From assembly GCA_964058845.1 (NCBI GenBank), contig CAXKVR010000511.1, positions 1-63,279 of the forward strand: a stretch of DNA of 63,279 bases, given 5' to 3'. Under the pieces are notes generated by a model, which was not told where the DNA came from, made no database searches, and saw only the letters and a list, made by a program, of their open reading frames with translations. The position numbers and the translations under genes were made by a program. Shown here one piece after another: positions 12,903 to 24,820 of this stretch (positions are counted from its first letter, which is position 1; each line of letters opens with the position of its first letter). Source of the stretch: Carex sylvatica. Taxonomy: Eukaryota; Streptophyta; Magnoliopsida; Poales; Cyperaceae.

Positions 12903-13571
12903 TCAAGCCCTAGAAACCCTCGCCCTTTTGGCCGCTGGCGCCTTGATAGTTTTGGGCTTCTTTGGCTTGACCGGAGACTTTGCAACTTTCTTCACCTTCT
13001 TTGGGGATTTTGCAAAAGTAACCTTCTTTTTCTTGGCATCAACAGCAGGTGCCTTGCGCTTCTTCCCAGCCTTCACAACCTCTGTTTTCTTTGGCTTCTT
13101 CACCTTCTCAGACACCACCGGCTTCTTCTCTTTCACTGGTTTGACCTCCTTCTTCCCGGTCTCGGAGAGCTTGAAAGATGCCTTCACCTTCACCAACTTC
13201 CCCTTTGCAGCGCTGCTCTTCAATTGATTGGCGAGGATTTTCTTGAAGTTCGCCGGGAGCTTTCCCTTGTACGTATCCTCCATATGCTTGGCTATGGCGT
13301 AGGCGCTTGACCCAGTCCTCTCATGGAGTGCCAAGATCGCACATTTGATCATCTAAACAGCACAAAACCAGATTAGTAAAAGGTAACAACAGTATTGGGG
13401 TTTTACAAACAAAAAAAAAAGGGGCGAAAAGAGGGGAAGGCAAGGTTTTACCTCGAAATACGGGGGGTGAGAAGGCGGGGAAGCGGCCTTAGGAGCTTTA
13501 GCCTTCTGCCCCTTCGCTGCTTTCGCCATTGATTTGGCCTCGGTGGTTTTGGCACTTGGTGCTGCGGGCAT
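12903..13571 (-). CDS. Linker histone H1
   Basis: Encodes a 189-residue linker histone that would bind nucleosomal linker DNA and compact chromatin in the nucleus. Exon 1 is 13452-13571 (40 codons) and exon 2 is 12903-13352. The 99-bp intron has clean GT and AG borders and sits in phase 0 inside the winged-helix domain, just after SHPPYFE. The globular H15 domain spans about residues 34-102 and reads SHPPYFE, MIKCAILALHERTGSS, YAIAKHMED, then LVKVKASFKL. The tail from about residue 105 is Lys/Ala/Pro/Val-rich with SPKK-type motifs (KSPKK, KSPVK). There are no AT-hook RGRP motifs, so it is H1 rather than HMGA. The ATG at 13571 was chosen because the upstream in-frame one only adds MLFSK within the leader. 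Short for a plant H1, with a brief N-tail, close to the smaller variants. Confidence 0.93.
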
Positions 13572-13644
13572 TTTTGAAAAAAGCAAAAAGAAATTGCTAG
13601 AAGATTATTGATCGAGAAAAAGTAACAATACTGGACTTTATATT

Positions 13645-13690
13645 TTTTGGATTGAAACGAATCAAGTGGAAGTGGATTTTATAGGGGAAC
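13645..13690 (-). promoter_or_regulatory. H1 core promoter (TATA box)
   Basis: CCCCTATAAAATCC on the minus strand (13674-13687) is a strong plant TATA box, about 110 bp upstream of the H1 start codon. It predicts a transcription start near 13650 and a short leader. A GGCCCA (site II type) motif lies further upstream near 13935-13940. Confidence 0.6.
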
Positions 13691-13699
13691 CTCACAGGT

Positions 13700-15135
13700 T
13701 ACATTGAGGGGGCGTGCTTGCTTCTGATTAGTCGAGAGAGGAGCACACGGATTCAATCCGGATTTTTGTATTTTGGAGGATCTATACCGTTCAAATGAAC
13801 GGTTGGATCGGGCGCTAGAGGGCAACACTAGAATTGTGTTAACTGGAGTGGGCTCCTTGGTTTTGATGGAAGGCAGGCAAGGAATCGGTGGATAGGATTT
13901 CAAAAAAAAAAACAAGCGTTACAGGTGACCGATTGGGCCGGTGGACTTGTCGGTTTTTGTGGGGCTTATTAGTACGGAGAGCTCCGAAACAAACGGTAGT
14001 AAATTGTTTCCCTCGGCCTATTACTTGCTTCGTGGATGACCAATTTAGTGGGCCTATTTTCAGATAATAATAGTGTCCATTTTACAAGTATTACAATTTA
14101 CAAACACAATATACCATATTATAGAGTTCAGTTAGTATGACATCAATTTTAAAATATCATGTAATTGATTTCAAACGGTGAATTCAAACCGATCTACTTC
14201 ATTAACTGTACATTTACGTACAAAATTTATAATTTTTCGAATTTATTTAGTACCAAATCATGCTATCAAATGTGAGAGTTTTTAAATTAATTTTAATGCA
14301 TTTATTTTTTAATATTTTTAACCGCTTAACTTGATAAATAACTCGAAAAAATATTTTCTTTTGCATGCAAACACATCACACATAAAGTAAATCAGTTTGA
14401 ACGGTTTGATTGATCATTCAAAATCTATTCAGTAAGTTTAAGAGTTAGTGGAATGTGGCACTGATATTATACTGACCGGACTCCATGGTATATCATTGAC
14501 TGACAAGAGTTCATAAAATTAAACCGCATATATAAATTCGGGTGTAAATCCGTATGTCCGCTATGCAAAATTTGCCATTATTTTTCTTTTATAAAAGGTA
14601 ATATTATATAATTAATCAGGAGTATAACTAGGATCTTATTAATTATGGTAGAAACTTATTAATTTTTTTATCATATCTGTTAAAGAATGCTATTAAATGT
14701 CGTTGAGAGAATTAAAAAATGTGATATCTTATTGTCTTTTTATTTTATTTTTACAGTGACACTGCTATTTTGCAAGCTTGATGCTCAACTCAACTTTCTT
14801 TTTATATTTTTATATTAGAGTTAGTGATCGCCATTTACATATTCTTAAGATTATTTTTAATATAAAAAATAAAATAAATTGTTTGTCTACAAATTAAAAT
14901 CTCCCCGTTCATTTTAGAATTCTACGAAGAGTCTACCTTTGTTTTTTAGAATTGTTTATTTTTTAGAATATTTTAAGTAATAATTAGAGGTTAAGCTATT
15001 TAATTGTTTAATATTCACGAATCACGAGAGATCCATGAAAGCTTCAAACTCGAGATATCGCTGAATTATTTTTAGTTACATCTTTCAAAAAATAATAAAC
15101 AGAATTTATTTAATAACCACTGTACCATTCCATTT
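13700..15135. other. Intergenic DNA with a dispersed repeat
   Basis: About 14150-14440 is a diverged copy of sequence also present at about 34300-34560 (shared TACAAAATTTATAA, AATGCATTTA and CTCGAAA blocks around a Leu/Ile-free AT core). This suggests an old repeat family. No gene is recognisable. Confidence 0.4.
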
Positions 15136-15139
15136 ATGG

Positions 15140-15166
15140 TTTGATAACCCTAAACCCTAAATCCTA
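15140..15166. repeat. Short interstitial telomere-like run
   Basis: AACCCTAAACCCTAAATCCTA: three near-consecutive units of the plant telomere heptamer CCCTAAA, the last one mutated. Such runs are also common in promoters as telo-boxes, so it need not be a telomere relic. Confidence 0.5.
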
Positions 15167-15224
15167 GCGCCAATAGTTTTTATAGTCTGAAAATGCTATA
15201 GCGTCGCTATTTAAAACCTTATTT

Positions 15225-15720
15225 AATATAGAATAATTAGCATATTTTAGCATAGTTTAGCGTATTTTAGCATTTTTTTTTAGCACAATTAGCATATTTA
15301 AGTGATTTTTAGAGTATTTTTTGCAAATTTAATCTAATTTTAGGATTTTTTTTTAAGCATATTTGAGCATATTTTTAGCACAATTAGCATATTTTTATTA
15401 TATTTTTAGCATATTAGCTTATTTTAGCATTTTTTAGTGTAATTAGCAGATTTTAGTCAATTTAGCATATTTTAGTGCAATTAGCATATTAGCCTATTTT
15501 GACATTTTTTTTTGTTCAATTAGCATATTTTAGCTGTTTTAGCAAATGTTTTGCTTACTATAGTGCAATTAGCATATTTTTAGCATATTAGTCTATTTTA
15601 GTTAATTTTAGCATATTTTAGCTTATTTTAGCGCAATTAGCATATTTTTAGCGCAAATTAGCCTATTTTAGCGCAATTAGCATAGCATATTAAGCCAATT
15701 TTAGCGTACTTAGCATGTTT
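15225..15720. repeat. Degenerate array of TAGCATATTTTAG words
   Basis: About 500 bp composed almost entirely of the word TTAGCATATTTTAG and variants (TTTTAGCGCAATTAG, TTTTAGCACAATTAG) in irregular order, all in one orientation. Unit lengths vary from about 11 to 30 bp. It is non-coding and resembles a decayed minisatellite. It begins just after a GCTATAGCGTCGCTATTTAA block that also occurs in the transposon-like DNA at 23.4-24.6 kb. Confidence 0.75.
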
Positions 15721-15989
15721 CATTTCAACTCAGTGTAATTTTATTTTTCAAATTATGATGGTTAGAGAACGACATAGGAAAGCACTAGCGGCATATTCTA
15801 ATGAGCCGATCGCCCCTGGTAGCAAGGACCATTTTAGTCCTCTCTTATGGATGCCCCACGACGATCATTAAGTCTCACTGGCTTTTTGTGCGGTACTTGA
15901 TTTTTTTTTTTTTTTAAGTTTAAATTTTGTTGTGTTAACAATATCTATAATTTTGTTTTTTAATTGTGGTTTACTTTTTTCAATGCAAG

Positions 15990-16366
15990 ACACGAACCTT
16001 CTAGATGTGGAGCTGCAGTGCATTTGAATGAAGTACTACCCGTATTTAAAAAATATGGAGTTGTACAACATTGTCTTCATTTTGGAGAGTGTGAGTAAGA
16101 CAATGAATTCCTCTCTCATTGTAAGATTAGTAGAGCGACGGCGCCCCAAGACGCACACATTTCACTTACAATTTAGAGAGATGATGGTGACACTACAGGA
16201 TGTGAGTACCCTATGGGGTTTGCCTATCCAGGACGCATCCGTTGGTGTCATATTTGATCCCAGTAGCAATAGATTGATTGATGACTCCATCAAGGAGTTG
16301 TTGGGAGTGTGGCCGTCGGATGTACAGACCAATCTTTGTATTTCAGATATACACGAGGCTTCGTGA
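15990..16366 (+). pseudogene. Plant mobile domain (PMD/MAIL-like) fragment
   Basis: The translated segment RRPKTHTFHL, then EMMVTLQDVSTLWGLPI, is the signature core of the plant mobile domain (aminotransferase-like, PMD), shared by MAIN/MAIL proteins and many Mutator- and Gypsy-borne copies. The frame extends upstream from the ATG at 16028 through a stop (16027 side) into more PMD-like sequence at about 15990, following an AG acceptor-like site. It stops after the ATG-relative residue 112, where the usual domain continues for more than 200 residues. It is therefore truncated at the 3' side and interrupted at the 5' side. Most likely a transposon-carried or decayed copy; a live short gene is unlikely. 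Confidence 0.7.
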
Positions 16367-16784
16367 TGATCTTCTTTAGTTCTGTCATTTATTTCTCTCT
16401 TTACTTTCTTTCAATTCCAGTAAGTTTAAGAGAAAAGTGAGAGAAACAAAATATTTATAGAAAAATAAATAAAAATTTATGATTTGGAATAAAAATTAGA
16501 ATCCGGCCACTAGGTTACCGGTTTGGACATTTAAAAAAAACCTCAGATTTTGTGGGCATATTAATAATTTTTATTTTTGGTTGGATATTAATAAAAATGT
16601 CAAGTTACTCAGTTGCAATATTTTTTCTGGTATATTGTCGGTTGCAAAAATATTAATAACCACTATACCAGTCTATTTATGGTTTTGATAAATTTGTAAC
16701 TGGTAAGCACATAGCTGTTCTTTGGCTGCTCAAAGAGATTTTCTGAGCTTCCTACCATTTCTGTATACATGGAAGATTCTCTTA

Positions 16785-17155
16785 GGCCCCGTTCGGTAAA
16801 ACATGAAAAAAACAGATTACATGGATGATTTTTTTAAAGCCAAATTGCCTGTCCAATTATGACTTGACGCCACGGTGCTGAATTTTTTTTACAAACCATA
16901 ATTAATAAATAGAAAATTAGCGAATCGTATCCATGAAAAAAACAGATTACATGGATGATTTTTTTAAAGCCAAATTGCCTGTCCAATTATGACTTGACGC
17001 CACGGTGCTGAATTTTTTTTACAAACCATAATTAATAAATAGAAAATTAGCGAACCAATACGATTGCTTTTTTTTTTTCAAAAACCATAAAGACCGGACG
17101 GTCCGTCCGGTCTCGAATTTTCGTTTTCTCCAGACCGGACCAACCGTCCGGTCTC

Positions 17156-17190
<35 letters not shown>

Positions 17191-18453
17191 CGCGAAACTG
17201 CCGCCACAGAAGATCTGGAAATTTTTGTTTTTTTTCAGACCGGACCGTCTGTCCGCTCTCAATATTTTTTTTTTTTTTTTTTTTTCGTTTTTTTTTTTCA
17301 TTTTTTTTTTTTTTCGTTTTTTTTTTTTTTTTTTTTTCACGAAACTGCCAGAAGATCGAATAAATTATTTTTTAACGTCAAATTTTTTGTTTTCTAGTGA
17401 AACAGTGATTTTTTTTTGTTTTTTAATGCAAACCCGTGAGTGAGTTTCTTCTCCATCATTCTTCTCCTTTTTTCTTTTCTCTCTGCTTCTTCTTTCTTTC
17501 TGCGTGCTTCTTTCTTCCTCCATCTAAATTTTTTTTTTAACTCTCATAATTAGTGTGATTTTTATTGTAATCACATAAGTTTGTTTATTTTTGAAAGAAG
17601 AACAATAAGAGCTTCAGATCTACCAATTTCGTTAGGTATGTATTTAATTCTTTTATTTTTGTTAAATAATACGTAATTATGAATAAATGATTTATGTTGT
17701 AATTGTAGTATAAATAAATGGTTTATTTTGTAATTGTAGTATAAATAAATAATGTATGTGTAATTTTTTCTTTTTGTAGTAAAAATAGTTTGTGTGTATT
17801 GTTTTAGTAGTATAAATAGTTTATGTTGAAATTGTAGTATAAAAAAATAATTTATGTAGTAATTTATTTGCATGTAGTTTTTTTGTAGTAATTTATTTGA
17901 ATGTAGTTTTTTTTTAGTGTATATACATGTAGTAATTGTTGAATAATTTTTTTATTTGCATGGTTTATGTGCATGTAGTTTTTTTTAGTGTAGATGATGC
18001 ATGTATTATTTTTTGGAGTATTTATTTCATAATTATATAGATGCAAAGTTTATTTGCATGTAGTTTTTTTTGATATTAAAAAATCAAAACACTGTTGTGT
18101 TGTACTAGAAAACAAAAAATTAAAAAATATTTTATCTGATTCCAGCGGTTTCGTAAAAAAAAAAAAAAAAAAAAAAAAAATATTGAGAGCGGACGGACGG
18201 TCCGGTCTGAAAAAAAACAAAAATTTCCAGATCTTCTGTGGTGGCAGTTTCGCGAAAAAAAAAAAAAAAAAAAAAAAAAATTGGAGACCGGACGGTTGGT
18301 CCGGTCTGGAGAAAACGAAAATTCGAGACCGGACGGTTTATGGTTTTTGAAAAAAAAAAAAGCAATCGTATTGGTTCGCTAATTTTCCATTTATTAATTA
18401 TGGTTTGTGAAAAAAATTCCACGGTGCTCTCAGAAATAGAGAAAGAACGGCCC
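16785..18453. mobile_element. Foldback element with long inverted arms, PIF/Harbinger-like ends
   Basis: The left end GGCCCCGTTC follows TTA; the right end, read inverted, is GGGCCGTTC followed outward by TGA. That approximates the 3-bp TWA duplication of PIF/Harbinger (Tourist) elements. Within it, about 17040-17345 and 18140-18415 are inverted copies: both hold GACCGGACGGT repeats, CGAAAATTCGAGACCGG and the GAAGATCT...GGCAGTTTCGCG segment, separated by long A or T runs. The core (about 17350-18130) is AT-rich and encodes no transposase. The Lys-rich ORFs across it arise from the homopolymers. A non-autonomous element of unusual size. Confidence 0.65.
16802..17056. repeat. 130-bp tandem duplication in the left arm
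   Basis: Two consecutive copies, at 16802-16931 and 16932-17056, are essentially identical over their shared length (starting CATGAAAAAAACAGATTAC). The right arm has no such duplication, so it happened in this copy or its recent parent. Confidence 0.85.
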
Positions 18454-18456
18454 TGA

Positions 18457-20066
18457 TCTTTTTGTTTACAGATTTCAAGATCTTAACTTTCTTTTTATGG
18501 TTGATATATAGATTTCAATTTTTTTAAGAAACAATCATGTCTTCGCAACACGAAGCACCTATCTAACTGACAAAAATGATATCCAGGCTTTAACTTGAAC
18601 CGAATTGATTCTTTCAATTGGATCCGATCATTTTATTTTTCATGAGAATCGCAGGAGCTATTCTTCAAATCGATCCGATCATTTAATTTCATGCACGACT
18701 TTCAAAAGAAATGAAAGTATGGATTTGAAATAGAATGATTCGGTCAAACTTGTTGATGCCTTATATCGAATCGCATGAGAGAATTTAGTTTGAATAGAAA
18801 TCAAGAAAAGAATGCGTTATAGGAAAACCAAAGAAAGCAAGCAATTGGAGATTCTAAATAAACGAGCCTCAGACCGTCCTAGTCAAGATGTGGTTTTTCA
18901 ACAAAGCAGATTCGAGAACCTGCTTTCAGAAATTCATCTGTCATCATAGGCAGAAAAATAAAAATATATTAAGAAAACATTTATAAAATCATTGTATCAG
19001 ATTGAGTTTTTCAGCATCCATACATGTAAGCCAGGGATAACTGTAATTTTTAATTTTTCTCATCATTTACAACTATTTAACACAAAAGAACGAAGAAATT
19101 TCAAAATCACAAAAGATGGGCAGTCTATCAGATCTTCCTATCTAAAACGAAAGAAAGAAAGATCATCGCACCTATCAAAGGTACTTTCTCTTTCGGTAAA
19201 ATCTCTTCATTTAGGCCCCCCGATCATACATCAAACTGAAAAGAACATTTCAGAACAAAAATAATGGGTGGAAATTTAGGACGAAGAATTCGATTTGGGG
19301 GAAGGGGAAATAGAATGAAGAGCAATGTCGATCTTGTTCTTGTATAGGGAGGCGTGTGATTTCGGGGGTTAGGGTTTCGGCGGTGGCACGAAGCGAGCAA
19401 TTTCATATTGTTTGGGTTGAATCTTGGACGTCGAATATTAATTTAACGGTCAGTCTTAGACTACCAGGCTTTTTTCCTTAAAAACATTTTTGGGCTCAGG
19501 CCTCAAATCAAGCCCACAGAGGAAAATTATAGGCTATCCAAATAATGGGCTGAGTTTGTTCTGAACCTAAATCAGTAAATCCTAATAAAACTTTATCAGC
19601 ATCTTATAAATTCATTTCATAATTTTGTCCATTTCTGAGTTCTGACTCAAATCGTTTGGAACTGCAGCTTGCACGGGTTTTATATTTGATCTGGTGGATT
19701 AACATCAACCTTGGTGAATGGTGATTCTATTTTTAATGTACAGATGTCATGATTAAAGAAGCAAATCTATAGCGATCCACACCATAATTACTTCCTATAT
19801 ATACATCATATCCGATTTCTCTAGAACAATTCCCATGAGAATTTCTCTTTGAGAGCAATTTTGCAAACTTGCCAATAATTTTATGGCGCATCACATTGAA
19901 ACATTCAATAATCAATATCATAAAAATGCTCGCTAGCTAGAACATCACCAAAATGAAAAAGAAAACTATAAATTAAGAAACTAATAACACGATTTCATTA
20001 TAGATAGTAAAAATTAATGCTAAATCTAACTATAAAGCTAGACAACTTCAGAAGACATAACCAATC
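18457..20066. other. Intergenic; leader-like GC-richer patch at 19.2-19.4 kb
   Basis: No gene recognised. On the minus strand 19210-19410 looks like a plant 5' leader (AAACCCTAACCCCCGAAATC near 19360), but no coding exon follows to the left. TATA and leader of the bZIP gene must lie within the last few hundred bases. Confidence 0.35.
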
Positions 20067-20144
20067 TTGTCTCTAGCTTTGGTCCTCTTTCTTTTACCAA
20101 GGAAGTTGAACTCCTATAATTTTATAAATTATTTTCTTTACCAA

Positions 20145-21781
20145 ATGATTACCATGAACAATTTATACAATGAAAACACACATGACTTTAGCAACAGTAT
20201 GTATCCCGGCTTCCAATCGAATCCAACAAGATTCGGTACCGATGTATTTTGCTCCCCTTCTGTTTCCGAGATGGGACACCTCTCCTTTGATGCAATCTCC
20301 CCTCCTTGTACATCACCTTCTGACTCTACATCATTACATAACCCAATCAGCAATCCGGGCCCGACATCCCCTGCTTTGACTCATCGTCAGCCACAGAACG
20401 ATATCCTGTGCAGCATCGATGGTATGTTCAGTTCGTACGAGAATTTTGGCAAATCTGATAATTTGTTGAATTCATCAGGTACTGGTATAAGGGGCAACCT
20501 CATGCAACCTAAAAACAGTGAACCAGAGGTTGATGGTAGTGTCAATAAGAGCCGTAGCAATTGTGTGCTGACCGGTGGTTCTATGACTACATATAATCTG
20601 AGAGATCTTTCAATTGATAACATGACTGTTAAGTTGAACTCCGATAAGGCATTGTTACTGGCATGCAATCAGACATCATGTGCCAAACGGGCACTCGACT
20701 TGGAACTCAGAGATCAGGAGTTCAATCGGGACGAAACCAAGAAGATTATGGCCAATGAGAAGCTTGCTGAGCTGGCTTTGGCTGATCCGAAACGTGTTAA
20801 GAGGTGATTTTAATATATATTATCATAATGTACCTTTTATATACAATGGGAAGTAATTAATTTAAATCCCTGGCTATACATAGGATACTGGCAAATAGGC
20901 AATCGGCTGCACGGTCTAAGGAGAAAAGGATGAGATATGTTATGGAATTAGAGCACAAAATGCATATCTTACAAACAGAAAATTCAAATTTGTCTGCTAA
21001 GCTCACTCTTCTACATGTTAGTCTGTTGTTTGTAAATTTTCCATGGTTACAATTTCAAAAAATTAAAATGATTTACTGGCACGGAAATTTTACATACAAT
21101 AGTTCTGTTAATGTGTTACTGTTTTTTGTACTGAACAGAGAGAATCAATGGGGCTTGTTAACCGGAATAACGAGCTAAGAATTCGCCTCGAGGCCTTGCG
21201 ACAACAATCGCAGCTACAGAATGGTGTGGTGTTTTTTATTTTCCTCATTTTTTTTACAATTTTTTTTTCCTTTTGCTGAATTTACCAGCTGGTGCATCGG
21301 TTGGAATCGATAAGCATGTGTAGCAACATGCCAAAATTGATTTCATTAATTGACTTGACATATTTTATTACCATATAATTATCAATGTGTATATGCTATG
21401 AGCTGCAAGTAACTTTGTATTCATTGCTAATACCTTCCAGTTTGCAATCACAACCCTGCACAATATATTTAATGAAATATATGTTTGCTAAATTACACAA
21501 ATATATCTTAATTACTGGCATTTAATTACAACTGTACTAATTGTAACTTCCCTTCGATTACCAGCTAGACTTGTAATGACCGAGAATGGTACAACTAATT
21601 AAATCATTAGATTTGTGGGGGTTTTTTTTTCATTTATTAATAGGAATTCGGGTGGCGTGTCTGATTTTCAGCACATTATTCATCATTTAAACCATGTTTT
21701 TTCTTGGTTGCAGTTTTGACCGAAGCACTGAAATCAGAAGTTGAGCGTCTGAAATTAGAAGCCAGAGAACTAATAACATGA
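20145..21781 (+). CDS. Group I bZIP transcription factor
   Basis: A 314-residue bZIP factor expected to bind DNA as a dimer in the nucleus. Exons are 20145-20803, 20884-21016, 21139-21223 and 21714-21781; all borders are GT-AG and phases close. The basic region (about residues 216-238) reads [18 protein letters not shown], with the invariant Asn224 and, eight residues on, Lys232. It is preceded by [15 protein letters not shown], the hallmark of plant group I (VIP1/RF2a/bZIP18/29/52/69-like). Seven heptad leucines follow without a break: 242, 249, 256, 263, 270, 277 and 284. The N-terminal 190 residues are Ser/Asn/Pro-rich and low in similarity. An in-frame ATG at 20154 gives 311 residues; the still earlier one at 20067 reads through leader-like sequence and I do not favour it. 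The particular family member cannot be told. Confidence 0.93.
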
Positions 21782-23400
21782 TTTAGCAGTTGTACAAGAC
21801 GAAGAACCCAAATTCGATCGCCATTTCAATAAGCATAAGTGCAAGTGTGCAATTGATCAAGCAAGCTGGGTTAGAATCAGTAGAGAAAAAAGTTAAGGAA
21901 ACAATTTGCTGCAAAGAGTTGTTATTTGTATATTTTGCTATATATATATTCCTTTTGCTTTTTTCAATTTCTTTTAGCAGCTGGCCTTCGCGGCAATTTA
22001 TAAGTTGATTTGACACTCCATGAATTGACACATGCATGAATCAGCATCGGATCAAATTGTTTGGTATGGACTGTTTGATCCGTTTCGAGATTTGTGTGAA
22101 AAATTAAAATTATAAATTGTTTGTGAATCTAAAAAGGTGCACAAATTTTGATATCGATCGAACCGTTTAGACCCTTTAACTCTCCTTATTTGGAGTGGAA
22201 AAAACATGACGAGTTGTGCTGTGATTAACATGGTGTGACTTTGGTTTCATGCCGTGTCGTACTATGATTAAATTAATTTTTCACGTGCCGTGTTGTGCCA
22301 TGACTCAAATGTCAAGGAGTGATCACGCCACACAAATGGTCATGCCGTGCCCTAACGTACTGTGACCAAACGTGACTCGCATGACCATTTAATCATAATT
22401 TAGGTTAGTTTATTCAAGATTCGCTATTTTATCAATATCTGATGGTAATAATTACACATGACTCGCGTAACCACGTGTCGTGTCGTACTGTGACTAGATA
22501 TTTCGCGTGGCGTGTCGTGCCGTGCCAAATTTTATAAAGATAGTCACTGTACACGAATGATCACGGCACGCAACCGACACGTGTTTTATATTTTTTTTTA
22601 CTTGTGAAAGTTTAAATTTATTTAGATACGCAGTCACCACATGCATTTTTCAATTCAAATTGTATTATTATTTTTTTATTAATCATGATTTCTTTCAAAT
22701 TTTTAAATATATATTTGAATTGATTGATAATTGATTGGTCATGTCTTCATTTCTTTCTATTTTTTAATATCGTTTGAGGAATATTATTTGTTATTTAATA
22801 TGATATTTTGTTTGAAATTTTTCTATAAAAATACGTTAAAAATATAAAATAATATATGCTATTTAATATATCATTGAAGAAATATTATTTATATTGAAGA
22901 AATATTATTTATATGTAGATGTCGAGAATTTTTGTATTCTCTTATAATTAGGTGAAGAATCAAAATTTGAGTATTGGTGGCTAAAATAAAATATCATTTA
23001 TTTATTACATTTCTAATTTGTAGAGGGGTTTTAGTATTGTTCCTTTCCACTGCACAGACACGGGAGACCCACTGGTTCAAATAGAAATAAATTTATTTTT
23101 TATATTTTGGAATTTATATCGAAGTCCTTTAACTTTGTATATTATTATGAGGAGCTTCTACATATAAAACAAATACTATAGTATGATTTTTATATACTCA
23201 GTAATAAAAAAAATTCAAATTATGGGGTGGTTTAACATCTCCAGTCATATCTATAATCCGCCCCTGCTTATAATATATTTTCATTACAATATACAAACAC
23301 TAGTAGGCATATATAAATTTAAAGTTTTTAAGAGGTAGCATTTTATTAAGACAATTTGTAAACAGTTCGTACTTAATTTTGTGCATAGGTGTTGTTGAAT
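21782..23400. other. bZIP 3' flank and transposon-end debris
   Basis: About 22190-22580 is studded with CGTGCCGTG, CGTGTCGTG and their complements, the sort of GC-rich short repeats found near the ends of plant DNA transposons. I could not pair two termini. At 23253-23268 lies TAATCCGCCCCTG, an orphan end of the CAGGGGCGGA-type hAT family seen again at 57851. No gene recognised. Confidence 0.45.
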
Positions 23401-23413
23401 GAGTTGGAAGGAG

Positions 23414-24575
23414 GGTTCTAAATAACTAGCTATAATTTTTTCAAACATTAAAAGTTATAACGTTATGAACTGCTTTTTTTTTATCAGGATTTTAAATAGC
23501 TAACTATAAACGTGCAATAGATACACTATAGCTTTTTCAGAGCTTAAAAGCAATAACACGGTAATCACTGTTTAGAATCTTAGTTGAAAGTGAAATTTCC
23601 TCAGGTGATTATTAGTACGTCTAAATAAATTAATTACAACAAATTGTTAAATTAACACTTACAAATACTAGAAAGAAATCTAAAATAATAATTTACATAC
23701 GAATTTTTAAAATATCCATATTAAATAAAATTCATATAGTAAATATCAATGAGTAGAGATTTTGACAGTGATTTTTCAAGAAAAAGTTGAGCATTTAAAA
23801 AGGGAATTTAAAGTTGCATGCAATTTGAGTGTTCGTTGTGGATATATCAAAGTTTTTTTTTTAAGTTAGTAATTTTAAATACCTACTAATAATTTTATTA
23901 ATGGAAGCTATATCAAAAATTGTTAATTTTGCAAAAATTGCAATTTCAAGTAAGCTTCATTGTTTTATATCAAGTTTCTAAATAGCTAGCTATAGCGGTT
24001 TTGGACCTAGAAAACTAAGCATAGCGGTTTTGGACCTAGAAAGCTAAGCTACGGGTTAAAACTGCGCTAATCAAGCTACGGCCGCTATAGCGGTAATAGC
24101 GGTCCGCTATAGCGCGTAGCAGCAATAGTGGTCCGATATGCTACATGGGGTTATGATTTTGTAATTTTAATGGGTCTTAATGTCCAGATTATTATTTTTT
24201 ACTTTATCAAGCTATATCAATACAATGGAACATGTGCGAGCTATACCACTATATCAATTAAATTTTATATCATGCATTAATATATATGGTAGTGGTATAT
24301 TTTGAATATAAAATATATCGATATTTTTTTAATTAGGGATATTTTGAATGACAATTTGAACTTTGTATTGGTTTAATATGAATATTAGAACTTCTTAATT
24401 AATTTGATATTTTTTTTCTTGATGAGGCATTTTTACTATTAGTAGAAATATAAAATATAATTTTTGAAATAAAAAAATGCTATTTATAATAGCTTTCGTT
24501 ATAGCTCCGCTATTTGCTAAAGTTTTTTTTTTTGTCTCCCTGCTATACCGCTATAAACGCTATTTAGAACCTTAT
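23414..24575. mobile_element. Element rich in CTATAGCGG words with GGTTCTAAATAG ends
   Basis: The left end GGTTCTAAATAACTAGCTATA and the right end, inverted, AGGTTCTAAATAGCGTTTAT match over about 12 bp. The interior at 23980-24140 repeats TAGCGGTTTTGGACCTAGAAA as a tandem pair and many GCTATAGCGG words. Related fragments lie at about 15195-15225 and about 38830-38960. No clean target duplication was found, so the superfamily is open. Probably composite or nested. Confidence 0.45.
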
Positions 24576-24820
24576 TTTATACATATATGATTGTGCATCG
24601 TATAAATCATACATACAATGTTAGATTTCAAATTTAAACTTTATATTTTTGAAGACTGTCAAGATATATGTTATCAAGTGATCCCCTAAATAAATTAATT
24701 AATTACTAAAAAATCATCATACAATGTTTCGTGTTTTTTAATTAACCTATAAAATAATGTTGTAACATAACTCTTTTCTTCTTATTAGTTTTTTAATTAA
24801 CCTATAAAATAATGTTGTTT

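Noticed and set aside
12928..13227. 99-residue plus-strand ORF rich in Phe and Thr
   Set aside because: Exact antisense shadow of the Lys-rich histone H1 tail.
15140..15166. True telomere or chromosome end
   Set aside because: Only about three degenerate heptamers within ordinary gene-bearing DNA; more likely a short interstitial run.
17019..17443. Lys- and Phe-rich ORFs across the poly-A/poly-T tracts
   Set aside because: They are translations of homopolymer runs in the arms of the foldback element and contain no domain.
20067..20144. Upstream in-frame start for the bZIP gene
   Set aside because: The added residues read leader-like AT-rich sequence without family similarity. The ATGs at 20145 or 20154 are better placed.
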